13,019 nucleotides of DNA from Dehalococcoidales bacterium (lineage in GTDB: Bacteria > Chloroflexota > Dehalococcoidia > Dehalococcoidales > JAUXAE01): assembly GCA_030620035.1 (NCBI GenBank), contig JAUXAE010000022.1, forward strand, positions 1 to 13,019. Direction: 5' to 3'. This document shows positions 1 through 6,329 of this stretch, piece after piece (positions within the stretch are counted from its first letter, which is position 1; the number at the start of each line of letters is the position of its first letter). The position numbers and the translations under genes were made by a program. The notes beneath the pieces were generated by a model. That model searched no databases, was not told where the DNA came from, and was given only the letters and a program-made list of their open reading frames with translations.

Positions 1-38
1 TCCTGCTCATTAAGGGCCGGGACAACAACTGATATCAT
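1..38 (-). CDS. Family 2 glycosyltransferase, N-terminal fragment (runs off the left edge)
   Basis: Only the first 12 codons are inside the window; they read MISVVVPALNEQ. A short hydrophobic beta strand followed by the P-A-L-N-E sequence is the classic opening of GT-A fold family 2 glycosyltransferases, which move sugars from nucleotide-sugar donors onto lipid or polysaccharide acceptors at the inner face of the membrane. The gene lies 11 bases downstream of the pilT stop on the same strand, so the two probably share a transcript. I see no good ribosome binding site at the ATG. An alternative GTG at 51-53 overlaps the pilT stop as GTGA and would add five residues, allowing translational coupling. 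The family call rests on about ten residues. Confidence 0.55.
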   Translation of the reverse strand, partial: MISVVVPALNEQ

Positions 39-49
39 GTACAATTTTA

Positions 50-1126
50 TCACACCAGCGAGTGGTATTTAAGCTGGAGTAGCTTGGTCAGGCGGTCGGG
101 ATGGCTGCTTTTCATCATGGCCTCTTCTTGACTAACCAGGCCGCTCCTCGCCAGGTCGGCCAGGGCCTGGTCCAGGGTCTGCATCCCCTCCCTGGCATGG
201 AGCTGCATGACATTGGGCAGTTCAAAGGCCTTGTGCTCGCGTATCAGGTTTCTAACCGCCGAGTTGGCCAGCATAATTTCAAAGACAGCTATTCTGCCCC
301 CGCCCTTAAGACGGGGCAGCAGGGTCTGTGATAATACCGCCTCTAGCACTAGCGATAGCTGTAGCCTAATCTGTGGTTGCTGGCTTGGTGGGAAAATATC
401 AACAATCCGGTCAATGGTCTGGGCGGCATCGGTGGTATGCAGTGTTCCCAGTACCAGGTGCCCGGTTTCAGCGGCACTGATGGCGGTGGCTATGGTTTCT
501 AGGTCGCGCATCTCACCGACAACGATTACATCGGGGTCATGGCGCAGGCCGTGTATCAAGGCAGCGGCGAAGGATCTGGTATCGTCCCCCAGGTCGCGCT
601 GGGCGATGAGGCATTTTTTGTTGCTGTATAGGTATTCAATAGGGTCTTCAATGGTAATGACATTCCTCGAGGCGTGCTCATTCAGATAGTCAATCATGGC
701 GGCCAGGGTAGTCGACTTGCCGCTACCGGTGGGACCGGTGACTAGAATAAGCCCCCTTGGCCTGAGAATAAGCTTCTTACAAATCTGGGGCAGCCCCAGC
801 TGGTCAATGGATGGGATTTCAAAGGGCACCCGCCGGAAGGCGATGCTTAATGTGCCTCTTTGTTTTATGACACTAACCCGGAACCGGGCTAAGCCGGGAA
901 GACTATAGGCAAAGTCCAGCTCCATCTCCCTGAGAAAGGTATTTCTTTGTTCCTGGTTGGTAATCTGCTCAAACTGCCACTCGATATCTTTGGCTGTGAG
1001 CGGTGGCATGTCGTCTTGCGTTATCAGGGCGCCGTCAATGCGCAGTACTGGTGGGCTGGGCACCCTTAGATGTATGTCTGAGGCCCCTTTATCTACCATT
1101 AGTTTGAGCAGATCTTCTATTTTCAC
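50..1126 (-). CDS. pilT: Type IV pilus retraction ATPase PilT
   Basis: Hexameric cytoplasmic ATPase of the secretion-ATPase superfamily that drives disassembly of type IV pili (twitching motility, DNA uptake). Counting from the GTG start (358 aa), an N-terminal domain (about 1-100, with GASDIHL and PPVLRIDG) precedes a RecA-like domain. Visible motifs are Walker A GPTGSGKST at 131-139, the Asp box beginning EDPIEYLY near 160, Walker B DPDVIVVGEMRD at 197-208 and the His box TGHLVLGTLHT at 221-231. AVRNLIRE near 290 matches the PilT-specific AIRNLIRE signature and argues against PilB or GspE. The length is normal for PilT. I chose the GTG at 1124-1126 over the ATG at 1148-1150 because AAGGAGG lies 7 bases before the GTG and would fall inside the coding region of the longer form. 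No other pilus gene is visible except that the left flank continues. Confidence 0.93.
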   Translation of the reverse strand: MKIEDLLKLMVDKGASDIHLRVPSPPVLRIDGALITQDDMPPLTAKDIEWQFEQITNQEQRNTFLREMELDFAYSLPGLARFRVSVIKQRGTLSIAFRRVPFEIPSIDQLGLPQICKKLILRPRGLILVTGPTGSGKSTTLAAMIDYLNEHASRNVITIEDPIEYLYSNKKCLIAQRDLGDDTRSFAAALIHGLRHDPDVIVVGEMRDLETIATAISAAETGHLVLGTLHTTDAAQTIDRIVDIFPPSQQPQIRLQLSLVLEAVLSQTLLPRLKGGGRIAVFEIMLANSAVRNLIREHKAFELPNVMQLHAREGMQTLDQALADLARSGLVSQEEAMMKSSHPDRLTKLLQLKYHSLV

Positions 1127-1132
1127 TTTAGT

Positions 1133-1140
1133 GCCTCCTT
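1133..1140 (-). promoter_or_regulatory. Ribosome binding site that fixes the pilT start
   Basis: The minus strand reads AAGGAGGC, a near-complete anti-16S match, ending 7 bases before the GTG at 1124-1126. An upstream ATG at 1148-1150 is in frame but has no such site, so the GTG is the better start. Confidence 0.75.
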
Positions 1141-1203
1141 TAGTTGCCAAAATTCTTGGTTGTTAGCCCGATAAAGGCCGCAACTACCCGGTGACGTATG
1201 AAT

Positions 1204-1232
1204 ATATTATAGCCAAATGTGTCATTTGTCAA
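1204..1232 (-). promoter_or_regulatory. Sigma-70 type promoter for pilT
   Basis: TTGACA (1227-1232) and TAATAT (1204-1209) are separated by 17 bases on the minus strand. An overlapping TATAAT at 1206-1211 gives a 15-base spacer. Transcription would begin near 1197, leaving a leader of about 70 bases before pilT and separating it from the HTH gene upstream. Confidence 0.7.
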
Positions 1233-1295
1233 GAAATTCAACGGTAAGATAGTGTCAAATGGAGTTTTCCTTGCCCATTTTCTGGTGTGCCCAAA

Positions 1296-1505
1296 TTAGT
1301 TAGTTTTATTGATTTGGTTGGCCTCCGCTTTTAGCCGGCTCACTTCATCTTGGGTAAACAGCCTCCAGCCTCGCCTATCCCGGTAGACAGCCTCGTTTAG
1401 GATGCCTTCCTTAAGCCAGCGGAATAGGGTAGTTCTGCTTATGCCCACCGCTCGGCAGACTTCAGCAGTTCGGTAGTAGGTTTGGCCGTTTACCGTCACC
1501 GCCAT
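1296..1505 (-). CDS. Small MerR-like helix-turn-helix DNA-binding protein
   Basis: A 69-residue protein that is essentially one winged-HTH domain. YYRTAEVCRAVGISRTTLFR (about 10-29) is the helix-turn-helix, and the wing follows in RRGWRLFTQDEVSRL (about 44-58). This layout is that of the MerR N-terminal / HTH_17 excisionase-like fold. There is no effector or dimerisation coiled coil like that of full-length MerR, so it may act as a bare DNA-binding module. The ATG has a modest AGAGGG site 7 bases upstream. It is transcribed divergently from the homocysteine cluster, and the shared upstream region contains palindromic sites (1524-1544, 1626-1638) that could be its operators. The target genes are not known; pilT downstream has its own promoter. 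Confidence 0.75.
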   Translation of the reverse strand: MAVTVNGQTYYRTAEVCRAVGISRTTLFRWLKEGILNEAVYRDRRGWRLFTQDEVSRLKAEANQINKTN

Positions 1506-1523
1506 TTCATAACCCTCTGGTAC

Positions 1524-1544
1524 TACCTGGATATACCTGGCTAT
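1524..1544. repeat. Tandem TACCTGG repeat and near-palindrome over the HTH gene start site
   Basis: TACCTGG occurs at 1524-1530 and again at 1534-1540, exactly one helical turn apart. The second copy lies in the near-palindrome ATACCTGGCTAT (1533-1544). It sits at about +1 to +20 of the predicted HTH transcript, a place suited to repression. It resembles the perfect palindrome at 1626-1638. Confidence 0.45.
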
Positions 1545-1549
1545 ATATA

Positions 1550-1558
1550 ATTATAGCA
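1550..1558 (-). promoter_or_regulatory. Extended -10 promoter for the HTH gene
   Basis: The minus strand reads TGCTATAAT, an extended -10 element with a consensus TATAAT (1550-1555). No good -35 hexamer lies 16-18 bases upstream, which is usual for extended -10 promoters. The predicted start is near 1543, about 38 bases before the ATG at 1505. Confidence 0.55.
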
Positions 1559-1625
1559 GTATACTGGCCAAGGTAAATCACCCAATGGTACTTAAAATAG
1601 CATACTTTGGTACCGGATTAGGTCT

Positions 1626-1638
1626 ATACCCTGGGTAT
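1626..1638. promoter_or_regulatory. Perfect 13-base palindrome, candidate operator
   Basis: ATACCC-T-GGGTAT is a perfect inverted repeat with a single central base. It lies about 60-73 bases upstream of the predicted start for the homocysteine cluster and about 90 upstream of the HTH transcript. Its half-site resembles the TACCTGG repeats at 1524-1540, suggesting one protein binds both. The binding protein is inferred, not shown. Confidence 0.4.
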
Positions 1639-1662
1639 TCTGGGCCAGTTTGACCGGATAGA

Positions 1663-1692
1663 TTGAAAACTGCGGGATTGTTGTAATATAAT
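1663..1692 (+). promoter_or_regulatory. Promoter for the homocysteine cluster
   Basis: TTGAAA (1663-1668), an 18-base spacer, and consensus TATAAT (1687-1692). Transcription would start near 1699, giving a leader of about 68 bases before the ATG at 1767. The leader contains an imperfect palindrome around GGGAGAGCTATCCC but nothing I recognise as a riboswitch. Confidence 0.6.
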
Positions 1693-1766
1693 GTTCTTTA
1701 GTCTTTAGCCATGGGAGAGCTATCCCGATATGCCTTTAAGTAAGGTACCGATTAAGGAGAGATTTT

Positions 1767-2975
1767 ATGGCCAAGACGATTGAGGAAATAAATAAGAAGC
1801 TTGAAAGCGGCCGGGCGGTGGTGGTTACCGCTGAGGAGATAATCGGCATCGTCAGGGAGAAGGGCCTAGAAAGGGCGGCCCAGGAGGTGGATGTGGTTAC
1901 CACCGGCACCTTTGGGCCGATGTGCTCGTCCGGTGCCTACCTTAATATTGGCCACTCTAAGCCCCGAATCAAGCTTGGCGGCGGCCGGGTCTATCTTAAT
2001 GATGTTCCCGCCTATATCGGCCTGGCCGCGGTGGACATCTTCATTGGGGCCAATGCCCTGCCCGAAGATGACCCCAGGAACAGGGTCCACCCCGGTGAGT
2101 TTAATTACGGCGGCGGCCATGTCATTGAGGAGCTGGTGGCCGGTAAGGATGTCCGGCTGGTGGCCACCGCCTACGGGACTGATTGCCACCCGAGGAAGAA
2201 GCTTGAGACCTGGCTGAACATCAGGGATGTCAATGAGGCGGTATTGTTTAATATTAGGAATGCCTACCAGAATTACAGTGTCGCCGTCAACCTGTCAGAT
2301 AGGGTGATTTACACCTACATGGGCATACTAAAGCCTGGTCTGGGTAACGCCAATTATTGTAGTGCCGGGCAGCTATCACCACTGCTCAACGACCCCTATT
2401 ATAAGACCATTGGCATCGGCACTAGAATATTCTTGGGTGGTGGCATCGGCTATGTTGCCTGGCCGGGCACCCAGCATAACCCCGATGTTCTCAGGAACGA
2501 GGCCGGGGTGCCCAAGAGGCCAGCCGGGACGCTGGCCGTGATTGGTGACCTGAAGCAGATGAAGCCCAGATGGCTGATGGGAGCCAGCATGCAGGGCTAT
2601 GGCGGCACCATTACGGTGGGTATTGGTGTGCCCATCCCGATACTCTCTGAGGAAATCCTGGGGTATACCGCGGTAACCGATGCTGATATCTTGGCTCCGG
2701 TGATTGATTATTCCGAGGCCTATCCCCAGAGGAAGGGGGATGTTTTGGGCGAGGTCAGTTATGCCGAGCTAAGGAGCGGTAGGATAGTCGTTCGGGGTAA
2801 GGAGGTGCCCACGGCTTCGCTGTCAAGCTACCCGCGGGCGGTGGAGATAGCCGTTACCCTAAAGGAATGGCTGCTGGCCGGTAAATTCCGGCTGACCCAG
2901 CCGGTAGCACCCCTGCCCGGTGTGGAATCGGGGGTCACCTTTAAACCGCTAAAGGAAAGACCGCTAGAGGAATAG
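1767..2975 (+). CDS. Homocysteine biosynthesis protein (DUF39 / COG1900 family)
   Basis: A 402-residue protein of the DUF39 (HcyBio) family. In methanogens and other anaerobes this family is required to make homocysteine from aspartate semialdehyde, bypassing O-acyl-homoserine. Sulfur is thought to be carried on protein cysteines. Two cysteines lie in well-ordered contexts: C53 in GPMCSSGAYL and C140 in YGTDCHPRKK, the expected positions for the family's reactive residues (recalled from the methanogen work, not aligned here). Glycine-rich stretches such as FLGGGIGYVAWPGTQH (about 223-238) are typical. There is no C-terminal CBS pair as in some archaeal members. An AAGGAGA site 6 bases before the ATG supports the start. 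It is first in a three-gene cluster with the NIL-ferredoxin and UPF0280 genes, the same partners known elsewhere. Confidence 0.88.
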   Translation: MAKTIEEINKKLESGRAVVVTAEEIIGIVREKGLERAAQEVDVVTTGTFGPMCSSGAYLNIGHSKPRIKLGGGRVYLNDVPAYIGLAAVDIFIGANALPEDDPRNRVHPGEFNYGGGHVIEELVAGKDVRLVATAYGTDCHPRKKLETWLNIRDVNEAVLFNIRNAYQNYSVAVNLSDRVIYTYMGILKPGLGNANYCSAGQLSPLLNDPYYKTIGIGTRIFLGGGIGYVAWPGTQHNPDVLRNEAGVPKRPAGTLAVIGDLKQMKPRWLMGASMQGYGGTITVGIGVPIPILSEEILGYTAVTDADILAPVIDYSEAYPQRKGDVLGEVSYAELRSGRIVVRGKEVPTASLSSYPRAVEIAVTLKEWLLAGKFRLTQPVAPLPGVESGVTFKPLKERPLEE

Positions 2976-2999
2976 AAGTTGACATAACGAGGCAGAACC

Positions 3000-3410
3000 A
3001 TGATTGTGTCCAGAAGGATAGTGCTCCGTTTTCCCCGGCGCCTGGTAGACCGACCCATCGTCTACTGGCTAATCAAGGATTATAACCTTGAATTCAACAT
3101 CCTAAAGGCCTCGGTTACCCCGGATGAAGAAGGGCTGATGGTTCTGGAATTACGGGGAGAACAGGCTGACTACGATAGGGGTATCCGCTATTTGACCGAG
3201 GCCGGAGTTAGGATTCAGTCTCTCAGCCAGGATGTTATCCGCAATGAGGAAAGGTGCACCCATTGCGGCGCCTGTATAACCATTTGTCCTACCTATGCCT
3301 TTGAGGTTGACCCGGTAACCAGAGAGGTCAGTTTCTATGGTGATAAATGCATCGCCTGTGGCCTGTGCATCCAGGCCTGCCCGCCAAGGGCGATGGAACT
3401 GCATTTCTAG
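3000..3410 (+). CDS. NIL domain / double 4Fe-4S ferredoxin protein
   Basis: A 136-residue protein. Residues about 4-75 form a NIL domain, the small ligand-binding fold also found at the C-terminus of methionine ABC transporter ATPases. Residues 86-127 hold two ferredoxin-type clusters with intact ligands: C86, C89, C92, C96 and C117, C120, C123, C127, each in a C-x2-C-x2-C-x3-C-P arrangement. Proteins of this design accompany DUF39 proteins and are thought to supply electrons or handle sulfur for homocysteine formation. The gene starts 24 bases after the DUF39 stop, with GAGG 7 bases ahead of the ATG, and is followed without a gap by the UPF0280 gene. Together they look like one operon. An ordinary ferredoxin is unlikely because of the NIL domain. 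Confidence 0.87.
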   Translation: MIVSRRIVLRFPRRLVDRPIVYWLIKDYNLEFNILKASVTPDEEGLMVLELRGEQADYDRGIRYLTEAGVRIQSLSQDVIRNEERCTHCGACITICPTYAFEVDPVTREVSFYGDKCIACGLCIQACPPRAMELHF

Positions 3411-3413
3411 TTG

Positions 3414-4142
3414 ATGTACCAGCCCAGAACCTACCGACATTGGGTTAAAAGCCCAGACCTTGTCTCTTTTAGTGTCGCCGTCGGGGAGACCGACCTATAT
3501 ATTGGCGCCCGGAGCAACCTTAAGAGAGAGGCTCACCGGCTGGTGCTGAAGTGCCGCCGTCTGCTGGAGGGTTATATTGAGCAGCGGCCGGTGTTTGCTA
3601 CCTCCTTGGCACCGGTGTCCGTGGCCCAGAATGCCCCCGAGATTATAAAAGAGATGGCGGCATTAGCCGAAAAAGCCGGCGTTGGTCCCATGGCCGCCGT
3701 CGCCGGTGCCATCGCCGAGTTTGTCGGCAGCGGGCTAGCCGCCTTTTCCCCGGAGGTGATTGTTGAGAACGGGGGCGACATATACCTGAAGAGCCTGAGT
3801 GATAGGGTAGTCGGTATCTATGCCGGCCGGTCTCCTTTAAGCGGTAAGATTGGTCTGGAGATAAAGGGTGCCGATACCCCACTGGGGGTCTGTACCTCAT
3901 CGGGGACGGTGGGCCACTCAATGAGTCTGGGTAGGGCTGATGCCGTGGTGGTAGTTTCCCGGTCGGCGGCCCTGGCCGATGCTGTGGCCACCGCAGCCGG
4001 CAATTTAATTATCCGGGTTGATGACATTGCCAAGGGGCTTGAATTTGCCCGGGGCATTAGCGGGGTATTGGGAGTCGTAGTCATCAAGGATGACCAGATG
4101 GGTGTGTGGGGTAGAGTAAAGATATGCCCGCTATCTGGCTGA
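3414..4142 (+). CDS. UPF0280 family protein (ApbE-like, COG2122)
   Basis: A 242-residue protein of the UPF0280 family, distantly related to ApbE flavin transferases. Visible family features include the N-terminal stretch VGETDLYIGARSNL, the segment VENGGDIYLK and the region VCTSSGTVGHSMSLGRADAV, where ApbE-like proteins have their conserved threonine and SG motifs. COG2122 genes co-occur with DUF39 and NIL-ferredoxin genes in anaerobes using the alternative homocysteine route; the exact step is not settled. The ATG at 3414 lies three bases after the upstream stop. A TTG at 3411 directly abutting that stop would add one residue. No separate ribosome binding site is obvious beyond the upstream gene's last codons, so translation is probably coupled. 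The gene ends 18 bases before a convergent gene, with no clear terminator between. Confidence 0.85.
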   Translation: MYQPRTYRHWVKSPDLVSFSVAVGETDLYIGARSNLKREAHRLVLKCRRLLEGYIEQRPVFATSLAPVSVAQNAPEIIKEMAALAEKAGVGPMAAVAGAIAEFVGSGLAAFSPEVIVENGGDIYLKSLSDRVVGIYAGRSPLSGKIGLEIKGADTPLGVCTSSGTVGHSMSLGRADAVVVVSRSAALADAVATAAGNLIIRVDDIAKGLEFARGISGVLGVVVIKDDQMGVWGRVKICPLSG

Positions 4143-4160
4143 CCAGCGGCAGCGAAATCA

Positions 4161-4808
4161 TCAATCACTACCCTTTTTTGTCTCGTCCTTCTTTTGAGCT
4201 GTTGGGCGCTCTCTCAGCCAGCGGTGAATCTCATCCAGCACCGGTGGGGCGATACTGAAGACCTCCAGGTCTTTGGGGAACTGCACCAGGTGCCCTTCAC
4301 GGATGAAGAGTACCGCCGCTTCATTGTCCTTAAGGGTCTTGGATATCCTCTGGGCGATGTGCTGATACCTATTTCTTGAGGCCTCTAGGAAGAAATCGGA
4401 GACTATCCTGGCCACCTTCTGACTGACAAAGCCGGTAAACAGCAGCCTCTCCCAGTCCAAACTCTGCTCAATCAGCTCCCTGTCCTCGATCAGCTCAAAC
4501 TTGGCCCCATTGTGACGCTTATCGCTGACTATCTGGAAACTGGCCGGACTCAGCCTCTTAAGGGCCTTCAGCCCCTCTTTACCGGTTTCGGTGATGGCCT
4601 CGTGGTAAATGCGACTGACCCTGCCCATCTTGGACTCCAGGTTGGCCAGCTGCTCGGCTACCTGCTGCCAGTAGGAATTGAGCTTCTTAATGTATTCCTC
4701 GGGAGCACCCGGCCAGGAGAACAGGAGGGGGACGAGGTATAGTTTCTTCTTACCCTTGAACTTGCTGGCCTCCGGTTTTTCTATCTTGCCCAGCTTCTTC
4801 TTAGCCAT
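4161..4808 (-). CDS. Conserved-looking hypothetical protein, 215 aa
   Basis: I do not recognise this protein. It is soluble: no signal peptide or membrane segment. Both ends are strongly charged (Lys-rich residues 1-22 and a Lys/Asp/Glu tail from about 203). The middle alternates helices (for example around 38-75 and 125-155) with short strands such as AAVLFIREGHLVQFP (about 168-182). A final helix follows in APPVLDEIHRWLRERP (about 187-202). The strand-helix end loosely recalls domains of the release-factor/host-attachment type, but I cannot support that assignment. A GGAGG site 5 bases before the ATG and a near-consensus promoter (4953-4981) indicate a real, expressed gene. It is monocistronic, convergent with the homocysteine cluster and divergent from rpe. 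Confidence 0.75.
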   Translation of the reverse strand: MAKKKLGKIEKPEASKFKGKKKLYLVPLLFSWPGAPEEYIKKLNSYWQQVAEQLANLESKMGRVSRIYHEAITETGKEGLKALKRLSPASFQIVSDKRHNGAKFELIEDRELIEQSLDWERLLFTGFVSQKVARIVSDFFLEASRNRYQHIAQRISKTLKDNEAAVLFIREGHLVQFPKDLEVFSIAPPVLDEIHRWLRERPTAQKKDETKKGSD

Positions 4809-4952
4809 ATCAGCCTCCTATTACATGAATTGGGCATCTGGAAACCCCTGTTTAGCCGTCTTGTTTTTCTCTTCAATGGTACTTCTCGCCAATCCTCTTC
4901 AAAGCCATTGTTCTAGGTTTCCTTTCTAAAGGGCTGGCTACAGAGTGCTCCA

Positions 4953-4981
4953 ATTCTAGGCCAGCAGCCAGAGGCTGTCAA
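4953..4981 (-). promoter_or_regulatory. Promoter for the 215-residue hypothetical gene
   Basis: TTGACA (4976-4981), 17 bases, TAGAAT (4953-4958) on the minus strand. The predicted start near 4946 leaves an untranslated leader of about 135 bases. Its -35 box lies only 14 bases from the -35 box of the divergent rpe promoter, so a single regulator could act on both. Confidence 0.65.
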
Positions 4982-4995
4982 TCACCTTTAAGACC

Positions 4996-5024
4996 TTGAC
5001 ACAGGATGCACCCCTATCTACAAT
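4996..5024 (+). promoter_or_regulatory. Promoter for rpe
   Basis: TTGACA (4996-5001), 17 bases, TACAAT (5019-5024). Transcription from about 5031 gives a leader of roughly 48 bases before the GTG at 5079. Confidence 0.65.
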
Positions 5025-5078
5025 GGCTCTATCTATGGAACGGGTATATGATATCAGCCTGACCATCAGGGAGTTGTA

Positions 5079-5732
5079 GTGTCCAGACTAGCTAGGATAG
5101 TGCCGGCCATTCTCACTGATGACCCCGGAAAACTCAAGGCCATGGTGCGCCAGGCGGAGGCCTTCACCACTTATGTGCAGTTTGACATAATGGATGGCCA
5201 GTTTGTGCCCTCACGGAGCATAACCTGCCAGCAACTGGCCGCTGTCTTCATGAAATTGGGCTGGGAGGCCCACCTGATGGTAGAACACCCGGAGGAGTAT
5301 ATTGAGTGCTTTAAGCAGGCCGGGGCGCAGAAAATAGTCTTTCACTATGAGGCCACCCCTTCACCAGAGAAGGTTATCTCACAGGCCAGGGACCTCGGCC
5401 TGGGGGTGGGCCTGGCCCTAAACCCTGAGACTCCAGTCTCGGCGATACTAACCCTGGCCGATGATGTGGATAGTGTCCTCTTTCTGTCGGTTCACCCCGG
5501 CTTCTACGGCAGCCAGTTCATAGCCGAGGTGCTGGACAAGGTAGCCGAATTAGGCCGTGCCCGACCCGGCCTGGAGATAGGCATCGACGGTGGCATAAAG
5601 GAGGCCAACATCGCCCGGGTGGCCCGCTCCGGGGTTGATGTCATCTATATAGGCAGTGCCATATTCCTAGAGACAAATCCGGCTGAGAGCTTCCGCCGTC
5701 TTCAGGCCCTGGCTGGGGAAGGTTCACAGTAG
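5079..5732 (+). CDS. rpe: Ribulose-phosphate 3-epimerase, variant active site
   Basis: Interconverts ribulose 5-phosphate and xylulose 5-phosphate in the pentose phosphate pathway. The 217 residues follow the whole TIM barrel: PAILTDDPGKL (9-19), FDIMDGQFVPS (35-45), HLMVEHPEEY (65-74), LNPETPVSAI (114-123), LSVHPGFYGSQF (136-147), GIDGGIKEANI (168-178) and the phosphate loop IYIGSAIF (189-196). The two aspartates that act as acid and base are present (D36, D170), as is the metal ligand H65. The usual His of the HxD metal-binding pair is Gln (Q34), and the usual Ser of PSIL is Ala (A10). Residue equivalences are by eye. The start is GTG, with AGGGAG 5 bases upstream. It converges on the tkt-rpiB operon, which supplies the other non-oxidative pathway enzymes. 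Confidence 0.88.
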   Translation: MSRLARIVPAILTDDPGKLKAMVRQAEAFTTYVQFDIMDGQFVPSRSITCQQLAAVFMKLGWEAHLMVEHPEEYIECFKQAGAQKIVFHYEATPSPEKVISQARDLGLGVGLALNPETPVSAILTLADDVDSVLFLSVHPGFYGSQFIAEVLDKVAELGRARPGLEIGIDGGIKEANIARVARSGVDVIYIGSAIFLETNPAESFRRLQALAGEGSQ

Positions 5733-5739
5733 TTGACTG

Positions 5740-5857
5740 TCATTTGGCCTTTTTCATCGGGTGGCCACCGAACTGGTGGCGCAGGGTAGTCGCCACCGAG
5801 CAGACGCCGCGCCATATTGCTCCCCATCCGCCCCAGACCAATCATGCCTGAATCCAT
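5740..5857 (-). pseudogene. gnd: 6-phosphogluconate dehydrogenase remnant with a large internal deletion
   Basis: From the ATG at 5855-5857 the minus strand reads GMIGLGRMGSNMARRLL (residues 4-20), the NADP-binding Rossmann start typical of short-form Gnd. In a second frame, ending with the TGA at 5740-5742, it reads TLRHQFGGHPMKKAK, matching the (R)xxFGGH tail of the same family. The two pieces meet near 5795-5810. Roughly 250 codons are missing and the frame is shifted, so reading on from the ATG gives nonsense after about residue 22. The remnant keeps AAGGAGG 8 bases upstream and starts one base after the rpiB stop, so it was the third gene of the tkt-rpiB-gnd operon. In life Gnd makes ribulose 5-phosphate, the substrate shared by RpiB and Rpe. 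A false join in assembly would look the same and must be excluded. Confidence 0.8.
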
Positions 5858-5858
5858 G

Positions 5859-6329
5859 CTAGATTCCTCCTTGCCCGGCCCCTTTTTCCAGGGACAGGAC
5901 CTTCTTGAGGCGGCGGCGGTGGCGCTCCTCACCGGAAAAGCGTGCCTTAAGGAAGGCGGTTATCAGCTCCTTGGCCAGCTCCAACCCGATAACGCGTGCC
6001 CCCAGGCAGAGGACATTCATATCAACGTGCTCCACGCCTTGGTGGGCCGAGTAGGTATCGTGGCAGAGACAGGCCCGGATGACGGCCACCTTGTTGGCGG
6101 CCACGCAGGTACCGACGCCGCTGCCGCAGAGCAGGATGCCCCGCTCAGCCTGACCCTGGGCCACCGCCTGGCTGACTGCCTGGGCAAAATCGGAGTAGTC
6201 ATCGCTGGGGTTGAGCTCATGGGCACCCAAGTCCAGCACCTTATATTCCTGGTTTTGCAGCCAGGTGAGCAGTTGCTGCTTTAGGTCAAAGCCGCCGTGG
6301 TCGGCGGCCAGGGCTACGGTTAGTGTCAT
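5859..6329 (-). CDS. rpiB: Ribose-5-phosphate isomerase B
   Basis: Interconverts ribose 5-phosphate and ribulose 5-phosphate. A 156-residue protein of the RpiB/LacAB fold, a few residues longer than usual because of a basic, glycine-rich C-terminal tail after about 130. Key features are ADHGGF (9-14) and ILLCGSGVGTCVAANKV (65-81) with the catalytic-type C68 and the phosphate-binding loop. Next come CHDTYSAHQGVEHVDMNVLCLG (89-110) with H101 at the position of the ring-opening His, and a C-terminal arginine-rich helix. The start codon overlaps the tkt stop as ATGA, with GGAGG upstream, so translation is coupled to tkt. It is unrelated to RpiA, and no rpiA is present here. Confidence 0.93.
   Translation of the reverse strand: MTLTVALAADHGGFDLKQQLLTWLQNQEYKVLDLGAHELNPSDDYSDFAQAVSQAVAQGQAERGILLCGSGVGTCVAANKVAVIRACLCHDTYSAHQGVEHVDMNVLCLGARVIGLELAKELITAFLKARFSGEERHRRRLKKVLSLEKGAGQGGI

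Noticed and set aside
207..689. 160-codon open frame on the plus strand
   Set aside because: Antisense shadow of pilT, low complexity and Ser-rich, with no ribosome binding site or domain.
1699..1766. Riboswitch (for example SAM or methionine related) in the homocysteine operon leader
   Set aside because: The leader is only about 68 bases and holds a single imperfect palindrome; no known riboswitch core or terminator hairpin is visible.
5702..5932. Open frame of 76 codons on the minus strand between rpiB and rpe
   Set aside because: It overlaps the rpiB end out of frame and its only meaningful part is the gnd start; after the deletion junction it reads the gnd tail in the wrong frame. Annotated as a gnd relic instead.
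5817..6284. 155-codon open frame on the plus strand
   Set aside because: Antisense to rpiB, whose catalytic motifs and ATGA coupling to tkt are clear.
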